In this document: piece after piece, positions 1-8,621 of the stretch | How the letters are laid out: the number at the start of each line of letters is the position of its first letter | How positions within the stretch are numbered: position 1 is the first letter of the stretch | Origin: a virus | Length of the DNA stretch: 53,593 bases | Strand: one strand, 5' to 3' | Virus record (IMG/VR): IMGVR_UViG_3300007513_000053 | Coordinates: 1-53,593 of that record | Notes under the pieces: model-generated | What the model was told of the DNA's origin: nothing | Database searches by the model: none | What the model saw: only the letters and a program-made list of their open reading frames with translations | Position numbers and translations under genes: made by a program

Positions 1-3000
1 GAGGAGATGGATGCGATTGGTATTTCAGATCGCACAACGACCCCTGCTCAAAGAACAGCTAAAGAATTTCCTTCTCAATTTAAATTGGAAGAATATATAA
101 AGGAACATCCAAAAGCCGACAAAAGTAATCACTCGGTCAAGGATCAAGAAGACACCCCTAAGAAAGAAGAAGAGAAGGGTGGTAGTGCTTCCTTTTCCAA
201 AGCAGATGTAGAATGGTTTGAGAAGAATACTGTTTCTGAAAAGGAAGCTACTTCTCGTCTTAGCTCTTTTATGGAAAAGGCTAAGAAAGTTTCCAAATCT
301 ATGAGAAAAGTCTTGGAGAACACCCCTGCTGCTACAAAGCAATTCGTCTTTGACAAAGACTATCGAAAGAAGGCTCTCTCCGCAGGCGCATCCCACTTGA
401 GAGGCAACTCTAAAAAGATAGCTGGAGTAATCTGGAGATCCATGCGGGATTCTGCTATTAGTGAAGCAGTTGATTTCACAAGACCTTACACAGCCCCCGT
501 AACCGTTGCCACACGGCTTGCAAAAGGTGAGAAGCCTCTTCTCACAAAGGATGAAAAGAAATCCCTTTACAGTGGTCTGGTCTATACGGGAAGTATTGCT
601 GGTGCGCTTGCCCTTGGTTCTGTTGCAGGTACGGGTCTTGCGGCTGCTGCTGTTGGCAATGCTTTTCTGAATAGCTATTCACTTCACGTTGTTTTTGGAG
701 CAGCGGTTAAGGGAACACAGGAAGTCCTCACTAAGAAGAAGCAGGATGAGCTTTTCAAGCAGGTAGATGAAAGCGATAAACATACTGAAGAGGAAAAAGA
801 GAGCATTAAGGAGCAACTGAAGGGTATTTTCGGAGATCCAAACAGTGCCTTCTTAGCTGCTGAACAAGCAGAAAATCTGAATATGACTATTCAATTGCTT
901 GGTATGAAAGGAATACCTCTGCCCTTCAACACTTCTACTTTATATGAATACTCTATTTGGAATGCGATTACAGAGGGTGTGAAATCTGTTGGAGATGTCT
1001 TTACGAAGCTGGGAGCCGAAGACGAAGCCAAGATTAAGGATTTGGAAAAACTTATCCACGATATCGCTGACACGATGGAAGCGACCACAGATGAGGATAT
1101 AGAATTACTTTTACAGCAAGATTCCAGTTTCTTTGAAGACAATGTGAAACACTTTGACAAGAAGAAAGAGAGTAAGAAAGAGACTACCAAGAAAGCTATG
1201 CAGTCCAAGATGGCTCGTAGAGTAGCCATCCAACACCTACTCCGATCTGCGAAATACAAGAGCAAGAAGAAAGTGAAAACACAAGACGGTGATGAGATGA
1301 CCGTCTATGAATACAGCGAACGACAAGTCCAACACAGAGATCGAAAGAAGGGTGAGAGGATTGAAAAGCTGAGAGAGAACATCTCTAATCTCAGAAAGGA
1401 ATACCAAAAAGACCTGACCTCAGACGATGAGAGAAAGAGGATGGTGGCTCTGGTTGTGGCTGTTATTGACTGCACCTACGAACGAGTAGGGAACAAAGCC
1501 TCTGCCGACAACGGTCACTATGGAGTGTCTTGTCTGGAAGGAAAGCATATATCTTTCAAAGGCTCTAAAGCGGTTTTCACATACACTGGTAAATCTGGTG
1601 TAGACCACGAAAAGGAAGTCACGGACAGCAAGGTTGTGGCTGCGCTTAAAAAAGCTGCCAAAGGGAAATCCAAAGACCAGAACATTTTCACATACGGAGA
1701 TGAGGACACCTGTGTCACTGGCTCACATGTGAATGTCTATCTGAAACCTTATGGAATTAGTGCTAAAGATCTACGGGGCTTCCACGCAAATCAAGAGATG
1801 AAAGCCAAGCTAAAAGAGGTTCGGTCTGAGGGAGGAAAGCTCCCAGAAGATTCTAAAGAGCGAGAGAAGGTTCTTAAAAGTGAATTCACAAAGGCTCTGG
1901 ATGAGGTGGCAAAGATAGTAGGACATACTTCGTCCACTTTGAAAAGCCAGTACTTGGTCAACCATCTTGAGGATACCTTTATGAAAGATGGAACCGTTAT
2001 CAAGAGCCTTGATAAATCTTCTTCTGTTCGTGTGGCTTCACTTCACATAGCCAAGAAGACCAAAAGTGAAAAAGAAGATGAACAGGCTGAAGCCTTTGTG
2101 AAACAGAAGCCTAAACTAAAACCCCCACGCTATGACCTTCGGAAGAGACATCTTGAAGAAGATGATGAGGATCTAAAATCGGGTGTAGACGGAGATAAGG
2201 ATCTCTCCCTAAAACACGAAGATTACAAACGGGCTGCTGTTCGTGTAGCAATGCTGTGGATGTATGCTGGCTTAAAAACCACTCCAAGTGGTAAGTGGAA
2301 AGCAGTACACGAAAGTCTGACAAATGACAAAAATAAGCCTGTTGTTAGGTATTTTAAAGATAAAAACAAGGCAGAAAGTTGGCTTTCCAGTGAGGATGAA
2401 GAGATTGAAGAAGAGTTGGATGAGGATGAAAATACTGAAGATGAAGATACTGTAGACGAAGAAGTTGAGGAAGAAGTTGAGGAAGAAGTTGAGGAAAATT
2501 TGGATGAATCTTCTGATGCAAAATCTGATGTAGAAGAGGGCGAATCTGATCCTAAGAAGAAAGAAGAACCAAAGAAGAAAGAAGAACCAAAGAAGAAAGA
2601 AGAACCAAAGAAGAAAGAAGAAAACCTCTCTCCAGAAGAACAGGATGCAGCAGAGCTAAAGGCTCTAAAAGAAGAGAACATTGTGGAAATTGCTGCATTG
2701 ATGGAAACCATTCCTTCTATGGATCTCTCCTTTCTTGCTGCTAAAAATCTTCCTACCGATAAAGTTACCAAGAAAAGAAATGACCTTATTAAGAAGCTAA
2801 AAGCAGAGAAGGACAAGAAGGGTACAGATACTTATGATGAAGCTAAGATTGAGAAGATGGAGAAAGAGATAGCGGATTTGAAAGAAGATGCTGTATCTCC
2901 AGAAACATACCAGAAGCATATGATTGAGGCTATTAAAGCTACGGTTAAGAAATTCACAGATACAGATGAGGTTCCTTCTAAGGATGAGGTGAAAGCAGCA

Positions 3001-5037
3001 GAAGCAGCTTTGAAGGTGAAAGACACCTCCAAGATGTCTTTAGATGAATTCTCAGCCCATGCAAAGAGCCTTGCTGTTGCCAACGCTTTCCTACTTGACC
3101 CAATGAGAGTGGGGCTTGGGGAAAAGATACAAGGTCAGAAGGATGGAGATAAAAGGTCGGCTGCTGCTTTCCGTCAGATAAAGAAGATGGATAAATCTAC
3201 GGTTGCTGCGCTTCAGAAAAACCTTGCAGAGAAAATAGAGAATACTACGGATAAGGAATCTCAAGAATTCAAGCAGTTGAAAGCGGTACAGGCTGCAATG
3301 GACTTGAATAAAATGGCTACTAAGAAAAGAGGAGTTTCTGCTGTTCTGATGGGGAATGTTAGTGAGGGCGGCTCTGATAGAAACATCAATAAAGCCATAA
3401 AAGCTATGACAGGATCAGAAGAAGATAAAAGAGACTTCATTCGTGATCGCATCCAAAACCACACCCTCCAAGAGCTTGGAGAACACTTTCCGATTGCAAA
3501 GAAATTTGCTGGTGCAGCCGTTGCGAACCCTGCTAATGCTGAATTTTTGAAGAGTTTAGTGGCAGAATACTATTCTAATTATGATGGTCTTGATGAATTC
3601 AATGATATGATCAGTGCCTCCACGAAGTCCGAAGGCGATGAAAGAGATGAATCTTCAGAGAGTATTGATGTTGCAGAGTACCAAGAAACTTTCTCAACTC
3701 TTATGGAGGATATTGCAGCGGAGCTTTCAGATGAAGAAGGCTCCGAAGAAAGCGAAGAAAGTGGTAGTGATGAGGAGAAAGTTCTCCAGAATATGCGCCT
3801 TGGGATTTTGGAAAAACTGGCTTCCTTAAATAATGGTGTAATTAAAGAGAAACACTTAGAAAGTTTATCTCAGCACTTTGACCATTTGTTTGGTGGGGCA
3901 TCCTTTAGTGACTACACAAACTGTATAAATTTAGCTTTAGAAGCCAACCAGAAGAAGGCTGGGGAAGTGTGGAAGGTAGAATACCCCATAGGTGAGAAGC
4001 CTTGGGGAGCCAAGAGCAAGAAGTACACTAAGTACTTTAAAGATCAGGAAGCAGCCCAAAAATGGGTATCCAAAACTAAGACATCTTCAAAAATTCAATC
4101 ATTATCCTATACTGATATAAATATAGGTGTAGGACTGTACCAAAAATTAAGAACACCCAATAATTCCATTCGGAGGAACCAAACGATGACTCAAATCAGT
4201 AAAAAGAGTGCGTTACAAGTTTCTCAGACACTTGATCGTATCGCATCTGTGTTTGAGGCAAATTTTGAGGCACTTGGTATTCCAGAAAAAATTGCAACAG
4301 ACTTTGCTTTCAGATGTGACCTTCTCAGTGATGCCGTTGAGAAGCAAGCAGATGTATTCAAGAAAGCCCTTGATGATTTAGATCCCGTACTTGAACCGGG
4401 CTTTAATCCTGACGATGTAGGTCGTGAAGTTGGTGGCCCCTTAGAGGGAGATGCTGATGAGGCTTTTATGCAAGGTGAATTTTCTCGTCAGGAAAACAGA
4501 GAATTGAGAGATTTGCAAGAAAGTGGTGCGGTTTCTGAAGTAAATGAAGAACCAAGACCTCCTCAAGCTGGAAGACAAGCCAATCTTGATGATGCTCTTT
4601 CTCGTTTAAGTAAAGAGGCTGGTGAAGTGCATGAAATCGGTAGTCTCCGTGACAGCCTAAAAATCTGTGCTGCCAAGCTTTCTGCTTCTGGTGTTTCCGA
4701 AGTGAAATCACTTGCAGGTGCTGCTGACAAACTTGTAGCGGCCCTTGATAAAATTCGGGATGCTATGATTTCTATGGAAGCCAGTGGTGAAGCTAACCTT
4801 GGAGTGATGGCTGCTGCTGATCGTTCTTGCAATGCTATTGGCGAAGTACTTCCTTTCTTGGAAGGTCTTTGTAACTCTCTTTCAGCCCAAGATTCTGACA
4901 GCCCTGTCCAACAACTTCAAATGCAAAGCATGCTGGAAGGTTCTTCTTCTAAGTTAGAGAAGTTGGTCGGTCTGGCTGCAAAAATTGTCTCCTCTGCAAT
5001 GAGTGAGATGGGTGGAAGCGATAAAGGCGCAGAATAG
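1..5037 (+). CDS. Giant head-module protein with type IB DNA topoisomerase domain (5' end may be off the window)
   Basis: The reading frame is open from base 1; the first Met codon in the window is at 7 and no ribosome site is visible, so the true start may lie upstream. Numbering here is from that Met (1676 residues). Residues about 190-235 are Ala/Gly-rich and hydrophobic. Residues about 400-655 form a poxvirus/bacterial-type topoisomerase IB catalytic domain: R493 in RVGN, K529 in GKSG, R590 in KDLRGFHAN, H640 in GHTSST and the nucleophile Y649 in SQYL. This family nicks one strand through a 3'-phosphotyrosyl link and relaxes supercoils. Two short W-K...Y-F-K-D...A...W modules (about 762-795 and 1319-1356) resemble arm-binding/AP2-like integrase modules. 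Acidic and KKKEEP repeats lie between. Residues 1394-1676 may also be made separately from an internal start. The position just before the prohead protease suggests a virion protein; that role is inferred, the topoisomerase call is strong. Confidence 0.85.
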   Translation, partial: EEMDAIGISDRTTTPAQRTAKEFPSQFKLEEYIKEHPKADKSNHSVKDQEDTPKKEEEKGGSASFSKADVEWFEKNTVSEKEATSRLSSFMEKAKKVSKSMRKVLENTPAATKQFVFDKDYRKKALSAGASHLRGNSKKIAGVIWRSMRDSAISEAVDFTRPYTAPVTVATRLAKGEKPLLTKDEKKSLYSGLVYTGSIAGALALGSVAGTGLAAAAVGNAFLNSYSLHVVFGAAVKGTQEVLTKKKQDELFKQVDESDKHTEEEKESIKEQLKGIFGDPNSAFLAAEQAENLNMTIQLLGMKGIPLPFNTSTLYEYSIWNAITEGVKSVGDVFTKLGAEDEAKIKDLEKLIHDIADTMEATTDEDIELLLQQDSSFFEDNVKHFDKKKESKKETTKKAMQSKMARRVAIQHLLRSAKYKSKKKVKTQDGDEMTVYEYSERQVQHRDRKKGERIEKLRENISNLRKEYQKDLTSDDERKRMVALVVAVIDCTYERVGNKASADNGHYGVSCLEGKHISFKGSKAVFTYTGKSGVDHEKEVTDSKVVAALKKAAKGKSKDQNIFTYGDEDTCVTGSHVNVYLKPYGISAKDLRGFHANQEMKAKLKEVRSEGGKLPEDSKEREKVLKSEFTKALDEVAKIVGHTSSTLKSQYLVNHLEDTFMKDGTVIKSLDKSSSVRVASLHIAKKTKSEKEDEQAEAFVKQKPKLKPPRYDLRKRHLEEDDEDLKSGVDGDKDLSLKHEDYKRAAVRVAMLWMYAGLKTTPSGKWKAVHESLTNDKNKPVVRYFKDKNKAESWLSSEDEEIEEELDEDENTEDEDTVDEEVEEEVEEEVEENLDESSDAKSDVEEGESDPKKKEEPKKKEEPKKKEEPKKKEENLSPEEQDAAELKALKEENIVEIAALMETIPSMDLSFLAAKNLPTDKVTKKRNDLIKKLKAEKDKKGTDTYDEAKIEKMEKEIADLKEDAVSPETYQKHMIEAIKATVKKFTDTDEVPSKDEVKAAEAALKVKDTSKMSLDEFSAHAKSLAVANAFLLDPMRVGLGEKIQGQKDGDKRSAAAFRQIKKMDKSTVAALQKNLAEKIENTTDKESQEFKQLKAVQAAMDLNKMATKKRGVSAVLMGNVSEGGSDRNINKAIKAMTGSEEDKRDFIRDRIQNHTLQELGEHFPIAKKFAGAAVANPANAEFLKSLVAEYYSNYDGLDEFNDMISASTKSEGDERDESSESIDVAEYQETFSTLMEDIAAELSDEEGSEESEESGSDEEKVLQNMRLGILEKLASLNNGVIKEKHLESLSQHFDHLFGGASFSDYTNCINLALEANQKKAGEVWKVEYPIGEKPWGAKSKKYTKYFKDQEAAQKWVSKTKTSSKIQSLSYTDINIGVGLYQKLRTPNNSIRRNQTMTQISKKSALQVSQTLDRIASVFEANFEALGIPEKIATDFAFRCDLLSDAVEKQADVFKKALDDLDPVLEPGFNPDDVGREVGGPLEGDADEAFMQGEFSRQENRELRDLQESGAVSEVNEEPRPPQAGRQANLDDALSRLSKEAGEVHEIGSLRDSLKICAAKLSASGVSEVKSLAGAADKLVAALDKIRDAMISMEASGEANLGVMAAADRSCNAIGEVLPFLEGLCNSLSAQDSDSPVQQLQMQSMLEGSSSKLEKLVGLAAKIVSSAMSEMGGSDKGAE
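2551..2622 (+). repeat. Four tandem 18-bp coding repeats
   Basis: Four consecutive 18-base units encode PKKKEE four times, the first unit differing at one base. They follow three 12-base EVEE units at 2461-2496. Both lie in the charged linker between the topoisomerase part and the middle part of the protein and are probably an unstructured spacer. Confidence 0.9.
4094..4123 (+). promoter_or_regulatory. Candidate internal promoter
   Basis: TTCAAT at 4094-4099, a 16-base spacer, then TATAAATA at 4116-4123. The latter equals the T4 late-promoter core and also serves as a sigma70-like -10. It lies inside the long reading frame, about 60 bases before the internal start at 4186. It is based on motif match only. 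Confidence 0.35.
4186..5037 (+). CDS. Possible nested or formerly separate gene at the 3' end of the topoisomerase protein
   Basis: An in-frame ATG at 4186 is preceded by GGAGG (4172-4176) and by an AT-rich box TATAAATA (4116-4123). The roughly 90 bases before it read like an intergenic leader although they contain no stop. Initiation here would give a 283-residue, mostly helical acidic protein starting MTQISKKSALQVSQ. I do not recognise a named family. It could be a head protein fused to the topoisomerase by loss of a stop codon, or one made both fused and free. Confidence 0.4.
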   Translation: MTQISKKSALQVSQTLDRIASVFEANFEALGIPEKIATDFAFRCDLLSDAVEKQADVFKKALDDLDPVLEPGFNPDDVGREVGGPLEGDADEAFMQGEFSRQENRELRDLQESGAVSEVNEEPRPPQAGRQANLDDALSRLSKEAGEVHEIGSLRDSLKICAAKLSASGVSEVKSLAGAADKLVAALDKIRDAMISMEASGEANLGVMAAADRSCNAIGEVLPFLEGLCNSLSAQDSDSPVQQLQMQSMLEGSSSKLEKLVGLAAKIVSSAMSEMGGSDKGAE

Positions 5038-5046
5038 GGGTGTCTT

Positions 5047-5649
5047 GTGAAAACCTCTTCTGTCTATGTCGATTATCAAGCCAGAGCCAGTGAATTTCGT
5101 GTGGGGGACTCCGTTGTTCCCTATGGGAATTCTGCTGATTTTGCTGGTCGGGTGGTTGCAGTTTGGCCCGCTATTGGGATGGTGGATGTAGAATTTCCTC
5201 ACGGTTCAACAAGATACCCAGTGGAAAATCTACAAAGGGTTCGTCACGACAGTCCTATGAACGAACCTCATCACAATAGCGTTCCCGGCGGTGCTGGAAC
5301 AGTAGAGGTTTCTGGGGGCCCTTATGAGCCTCTTGGTGATGTTATTGATGTGCTTGATGCTGTTCCTGAAGACAGGGCTTCCGCAAAAGCACAGCAACAG
5401 TCGGAAATCCTTTCTAAAAGGGTTGCTGCTGCATATACCAAAAAGGCTCTTTACTGGTCTTCTAAAGGAAGACAATATAGACCTTGTAAAAGGGAAACAG
5501 GTTCGGGGCAATATGAGTGTCCTAAGTGTGGTTTTGTTGGGTTGAAAAAAGCGGTCTATAAAAAGATAGATAATGAAGGTAGTGTTAAGCTGTTTGGGTG
5601 TCCGTCCTGTCTTTTTCTTATACGCAGAGAGGATATCTTAGGAGATTAG
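5047..5649 (+). CDS. SH3-like and zinc-ribbon protein
   Basis: A 200-residue protein with a GTG start, 9 bases after the preceding stop, with AGGGG just upstream. Residues about 15-60 (RVGDSVVPYG...GMVDVEFPHG) look like a small SH3/KOW-type beta barrel. The C-terminus holds a zinc ribbon: C158-x2-C161 and C185-x2-C188. Between them lies an RVAAAY segment of a type seen in several proteins of this module. It sits directly between the topoisomerase protein and the prohead protease, so a minor head or assembly role is likely. I cannot give a precise function. Confidence 0.5.
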   Translation: MKTSSVYVDYQARASEFRVGDSVVPYGNSADFAGRVVAVWPAIGMVDVEFPHGSTRYPVENLQRVRHDSPMNEPHHNSVPGGAGTVEVSGGPYEPLGDVIDVLDAVPEDRASAKAQQQSEILSKRVAAAYTKKALYWSSKGRQYRPCKRETGSGQYECPKCGFVGLKKAVYKKIDNEGSVKLFGCPSCLFLIRREDILGD

Positions 5650-5650
5650 T

Positions 5651-7087
5651 ATGGCTTTCATGAAATATGCTAAAGCAACTGTTATTCAGCCCCAAGTATC
5701 TGGAAGGACTTGGGGCAAAATTCGCACTGCTTCTCATAAGAAAAATTTAGCCGTGGATCTTGTGGAGCAAGCCTCTGGTATTCTTGGTGGAGCTTTCTCT
5801 CCTGATGAGTATCTTTTAACACACGCTACAATTGTGGCTTCTGTTGACACTTTTGAGCCTTCAAATGTGAAACTTGGTGGTTCAACAGAAGACGGTTTTC
5901 GTGTAAATAGAAAATTCGGAAACTACAGAGTAAAAAGTACTTGTGATAAATTCATCAACAACAATCTGGATTGTTGGGATAGAGATGTCTTAATGAAGTC
6001 TTATCGGACATTCATTGGAGCGCATAATTTCGTAGAGCATGTTCAAGTAGAAGACCTTTCAAAAGGTCGTATTATAGATGCTGTTGCCAGAGATATTGGT
6101 GACAGTGTTTATGTAGACATTCTGGTAGCTACCCATAGAAAGCATGCTGACCTTGTGAAAGCTATTGAAAACGGAAAGATGGATTCTATGAGTATGGGCT
6201 GCACTGTAGATTTTACTCAGTGTACGAAGTGTGGTCACGTTGCTGTTGATGAGACAGAGATGTGTAAACATGTTCGTTATGAGAAGGGGAATACCTTCTT
6301 TGATGAGAACGGACACAAACACCGTATTGCAGAATTATGTGGTCATAAATCCATAGACCCAACAGGCGGTGTGACTTTCATAGAAGCCTCTTGGGTTGCT
6401 ACTCCAGCATTTACTGGCGCAGTAATGCGAAACATTCTTCATCCAGAGAGCCTTGAAGTGGAAATGCAGAGAAAGGCTGATGAAATACTTTCACAACCAC
6501 CCAAAGAATGGTCTTCTGAATCGACACTGAAAGCTGCTAAAAATGCTTTTGATTTTGGTGGTGATGATGGTGATGATGATGAGGGTGGTGATGATGAGAG
6601 TGATCCCATTAAGGATCTTCAAGATGATATTGAGCAGATAATTCTTAATAAAGTAAAGAAAAAAATTAGAGAACAATTAAATAGTGAAGAAGAGGCTCAA
6701 AAAAGAAATCCGTCACCCTCACCAGAAGAAAGTTCCGCAGAACCCAATGACAACATTATTAAGCAGGGTGCGGAAAAGACCCGAAAAATCAGTAAAAGAC
6801 AAAGACAGTATTTACAAGATGTTAGAACAATTGTTGCCCACAGTGTAAACAAAGCTGACTTAATTAATTCTCTTGCTGAGTATAATAATTTCGTTGGTCT
6901 TCCTATACCGATATCTATTTATAGAACAGCACTATCTATTGGTGCTACTACAGATTATTCCTCTGAGGAGGAGTATCTTTCTCATTGTTCCCAATTTAAA
7001 GGATCAAAACTTACTCAGAGAGAAAAGAAAACCCTTCTCAAGCTTGGGGGAATTATCTCAATGAGGAATAAATCTAAAAGGAGATAA
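5651..7087 (+). CDS. Prohead (capsid maturation) serine protease
   Basis: A 478-residue protein. The N-terminal half has the pattern of phage prohead proteases: a conserved His region GAHNFVEH (H125/H130), a GRI...YVDILVA strand pair, then SMSMGC with S181 as the likely nucleophile. These enzymes cleave scaffold and capsid precursors inside the prohead. Directly after the serine is a cysteine/histidine cluster (C191-x2-C194, C205-x-H207, C230-G-H232) that could bind zinc. The C-terminal third is acidic, then basic, and is probably a scaffold-like or self-cleaved tail. Start chosen at ATG 5651, two bases after the previous stop with AGGAG at 5640-5644. Followed after 4 bases by the scaffold candidate. 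The protease call is fairly sure; the metal site is inference. Confidence 0.8.
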   Translation: MAFMKYAKATVIQPQVSGRTWGKIRTASHKKNLAVDLVEQASGILGGAFSPDEYLLTHATIVASVDTFEPSNVKLGGSTEDGFRVNRKFGNYRVKSTCDKFINNNLDCWDRDVLMKSYRTFIGAHNFVEHVQVEDLSKGRIIDAVARDIGDSVYVDILVATHRKHADLVKAIENGKMDSMSMGCTVDFTQCTKCGHVAVDETEMCKHVRYEKGNTFFDENGHKHRIAELCGHKSIDPTGGVTFIEASWVATPAFTGAVMRNILHPESLEVEMQRKADEILSQPPKEWSSESTLKAAKNAFDFGGDDGDDDEGGDDESDPIKDLQDDIEQIILNKVKKKIREQLNSEEEAQKRNPSPSPEESSAEPNDNIIKQGAEKTRKISKRQRQYLQDVRTIVAHSVNKADLINSLAEYNNFVGLPIPISIYRTALSIGATTDYSSEEEYLSHCSQFKGSKLTQREKKTLLKLGGIISMRNKSKRR

Positions 7088-7091
7088 CCTG

Positions 7092-8435
7092 ATGTCACGA
7101 AGAAACCGTAAGACTTGGAACCGTAAGGCTTCCCCACCCCCTGCTTCATATGGTTGGGATGCTGACCATCCAGCTTTTAAAGAAGACCCTGAAGGCGATG
7201 AGTATTTTGTAGGTCAAAATGATCCTCATGCAGACTTTGCTGAAGAACCTTCTTCTGGCCCTTATGCTCAAGGCCCCGCCCCTGCCTCTTATGGATGGGA
7301 AGCGGATCACCCAGCAGCAAAAGCTGATGCCAGTGGCCCCAAGCAGGCAAGCCGTAGTCTTCGTGCTTCTGTAGAGCGCAAAGCTGCTAAGTGTATTCGC
7401 ATTGCTCAGTCTCTTCTTGGAGATGGTGCTACTGTTGAGCAAATTGAGAATCAAGCCCTTGATTTGATGGATCTTTCAGATCGTCAAATCCAAGCCTCTT
7501 TGAAGCGTATTCAAAAGCAAGCCTTTATCGATCCTATTATGGCTGAGTATGGCGAAGATATGGATATGATGGGTCACGATGTTTTTGATGAATATGATGC
7601 TGATGGAAATGACTTGATTGATCAAGAAGAGTGGGGTGGAAGCCAAGAAGTATTCGATGCAATGGATGCTGATATGAGCGGTGACCTTGATGCTGACGAA
7701 GTGGCTATGGGATTGGGCGAAAGCTTCTCTCGTTCTGCTCGTAGACAGCCCCGTAGACAGCCCCGTAGACGTAGACAAGCTACTGTTGAAGATCGTATGC
7801 TTGCTGAAATGCTTAAAGAAGAGAGAGCTAAGAAAGCTGATCACGCTGGTCGTTCTCAGAATGATGCTCAGTATGGTTATGGCATCCAAGAAATGTCTGA
7901 TGATCAAGCTGCTTCAAAATTCCCTGAGAATCTTGAAAAGAAGCAAGCCTTCCTTACCGCTGACGAAATGGAAATGCTTGCTGAGATGGAAGAAGAAGCC
8001 AATGCTCCTGAAGAAGTAGTGGCTGATGAAGGCTGTATGGCTAATGAAGAAGAAGAAGCAGCAGTGGCTAATGAAGAAATGGTTCTTGGCGAAGATCCTA
8101 TGGGTCTTGATGCTGATGAAGATGCTATGATGGCTGATGATGAGGATCTTCTTGCTAATCTTTTCGGTGAGAAATTTGCTGCCGATGAAGAAGAAGAGGA
8201 AGAAGCCGAAGAAGAAGAAGCCGAAGAAGATGCTGATGAAGAAGAAGGCGATGATGATGGTGAAGAAGAAGAAAAGGAAGAAAAGAAAGCTTCCCGTCTT
8301 CGTCCAACCCCTCGCAAAGCTGGAAAGGGAGTTAAAACCCTTGGCTCTGTCAAGAAATCGGCTGCTGCCAATGAATTGAATGAGCTTGCTAATCTTTGGG
8401 AAACTGCTCCTGATGTGAGCAACATCTTCAAGTAA
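7092..8435 (+). CDS. Acidic EF-hand protein, candidate scaffold
   Basis: A 447-residue, very acidic protein between the prohead protease and the capsid genes, the usual place for a scaffold. The N-terminus has a duplicated motif, PASYGW.ADHPA..K. Two canonical EF-hand loops are present: D169, D171, N173, L175, D177, E180 and D192, D194, S196, D198, D200, E203, arranged as a pair, which implies calcium binding. An RRQP repeat follows, then a long Glu/Asp/Ala-rich tail ending in a basic segment. Low complexity plus position support scaffold; the EF-hand pair is read directly from the sequence. ATG at 7092 has AGGAGA upstream. It is followed by an intrinsic terminator. Confidence 0.6.
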   Translation: MSRRNRKTWNRKASPPPASYGWDADHPAFKEDPEGDEYFVGQNDPHADFAEEPSSGPYAQGPAPASYGWEADHPAAKADASGPKQASRSLRASVERKAAKCIRIAQSLLGDGATVEQIENQALDLMDLSDRQIQASLKRIQKQAFIDPIMAEYGEDMDMMGHDVFDEYDADGNDLIDQEEWGGSQEVFDAMDADMSGDLDADEVAMGLGESFSRSARRQPRRQPRRRRQATVEDRMLAEMLKEERAKKADHAGRSQNDAQYGYGIQEMSDDQAASKFPENLEKKQAFLTADEMEMLAEMEEEANAPEEVVADEGCMANEEEEAAVANEEMVLGEDPMGLDADEDAMMADDEDLLANLFGEKFAADEEEEEEAEEEEAEEDADEEEGDDDGEEEEKEEKKASRLRPTPRKAGKGVKTLGSVKKSAAANELNELANLWETAPDVSNIFK

Positions 8436-8456
8436 GATTTTCTCTCAATAAATATG

Positions 8457-8488
8457 AAAGCCTCCTAAATTTTAGGAGGCTTTCTTGC
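8457..8488 (+). terminator. Intrinsic terminator after the scaffold candidate
   Basis: A perfect 13-base inverted repeat (8457-8469 with 8471-8483), core GCCTCC/GGAGGC, followed by T-rich sequence. It lies 21 bases after the stop codon. Its left arm is A-rich, so it could also work in reverse. Confidence 0.8.
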
Positions 8489-8621
8489 TTTTTCCCAATA
8501 GTCTTTTGATAATCATTCCCTTTATAGTGAGGAGGGTTGTCTTTCTCATTCGTTGAAGTTTTTTCACAAATCTACACTTTCCTGTAAACAGGGAGTGAAA
8601 GCATATTTAGGAGAATAAATT

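Noticed and set aside
2223-2816. 197-codon minus-strand frame
   Set aside because: It is the antisense of the acidic Glu/Lys repeats; Ser/Phe-rich content is the typical shadow of GAA/GAG codons.
7904-8431. 175-codon minus-strand Ser-rich frame
   Set aside because: Antisense shadow of the acidic tail of the scaffold candidate.
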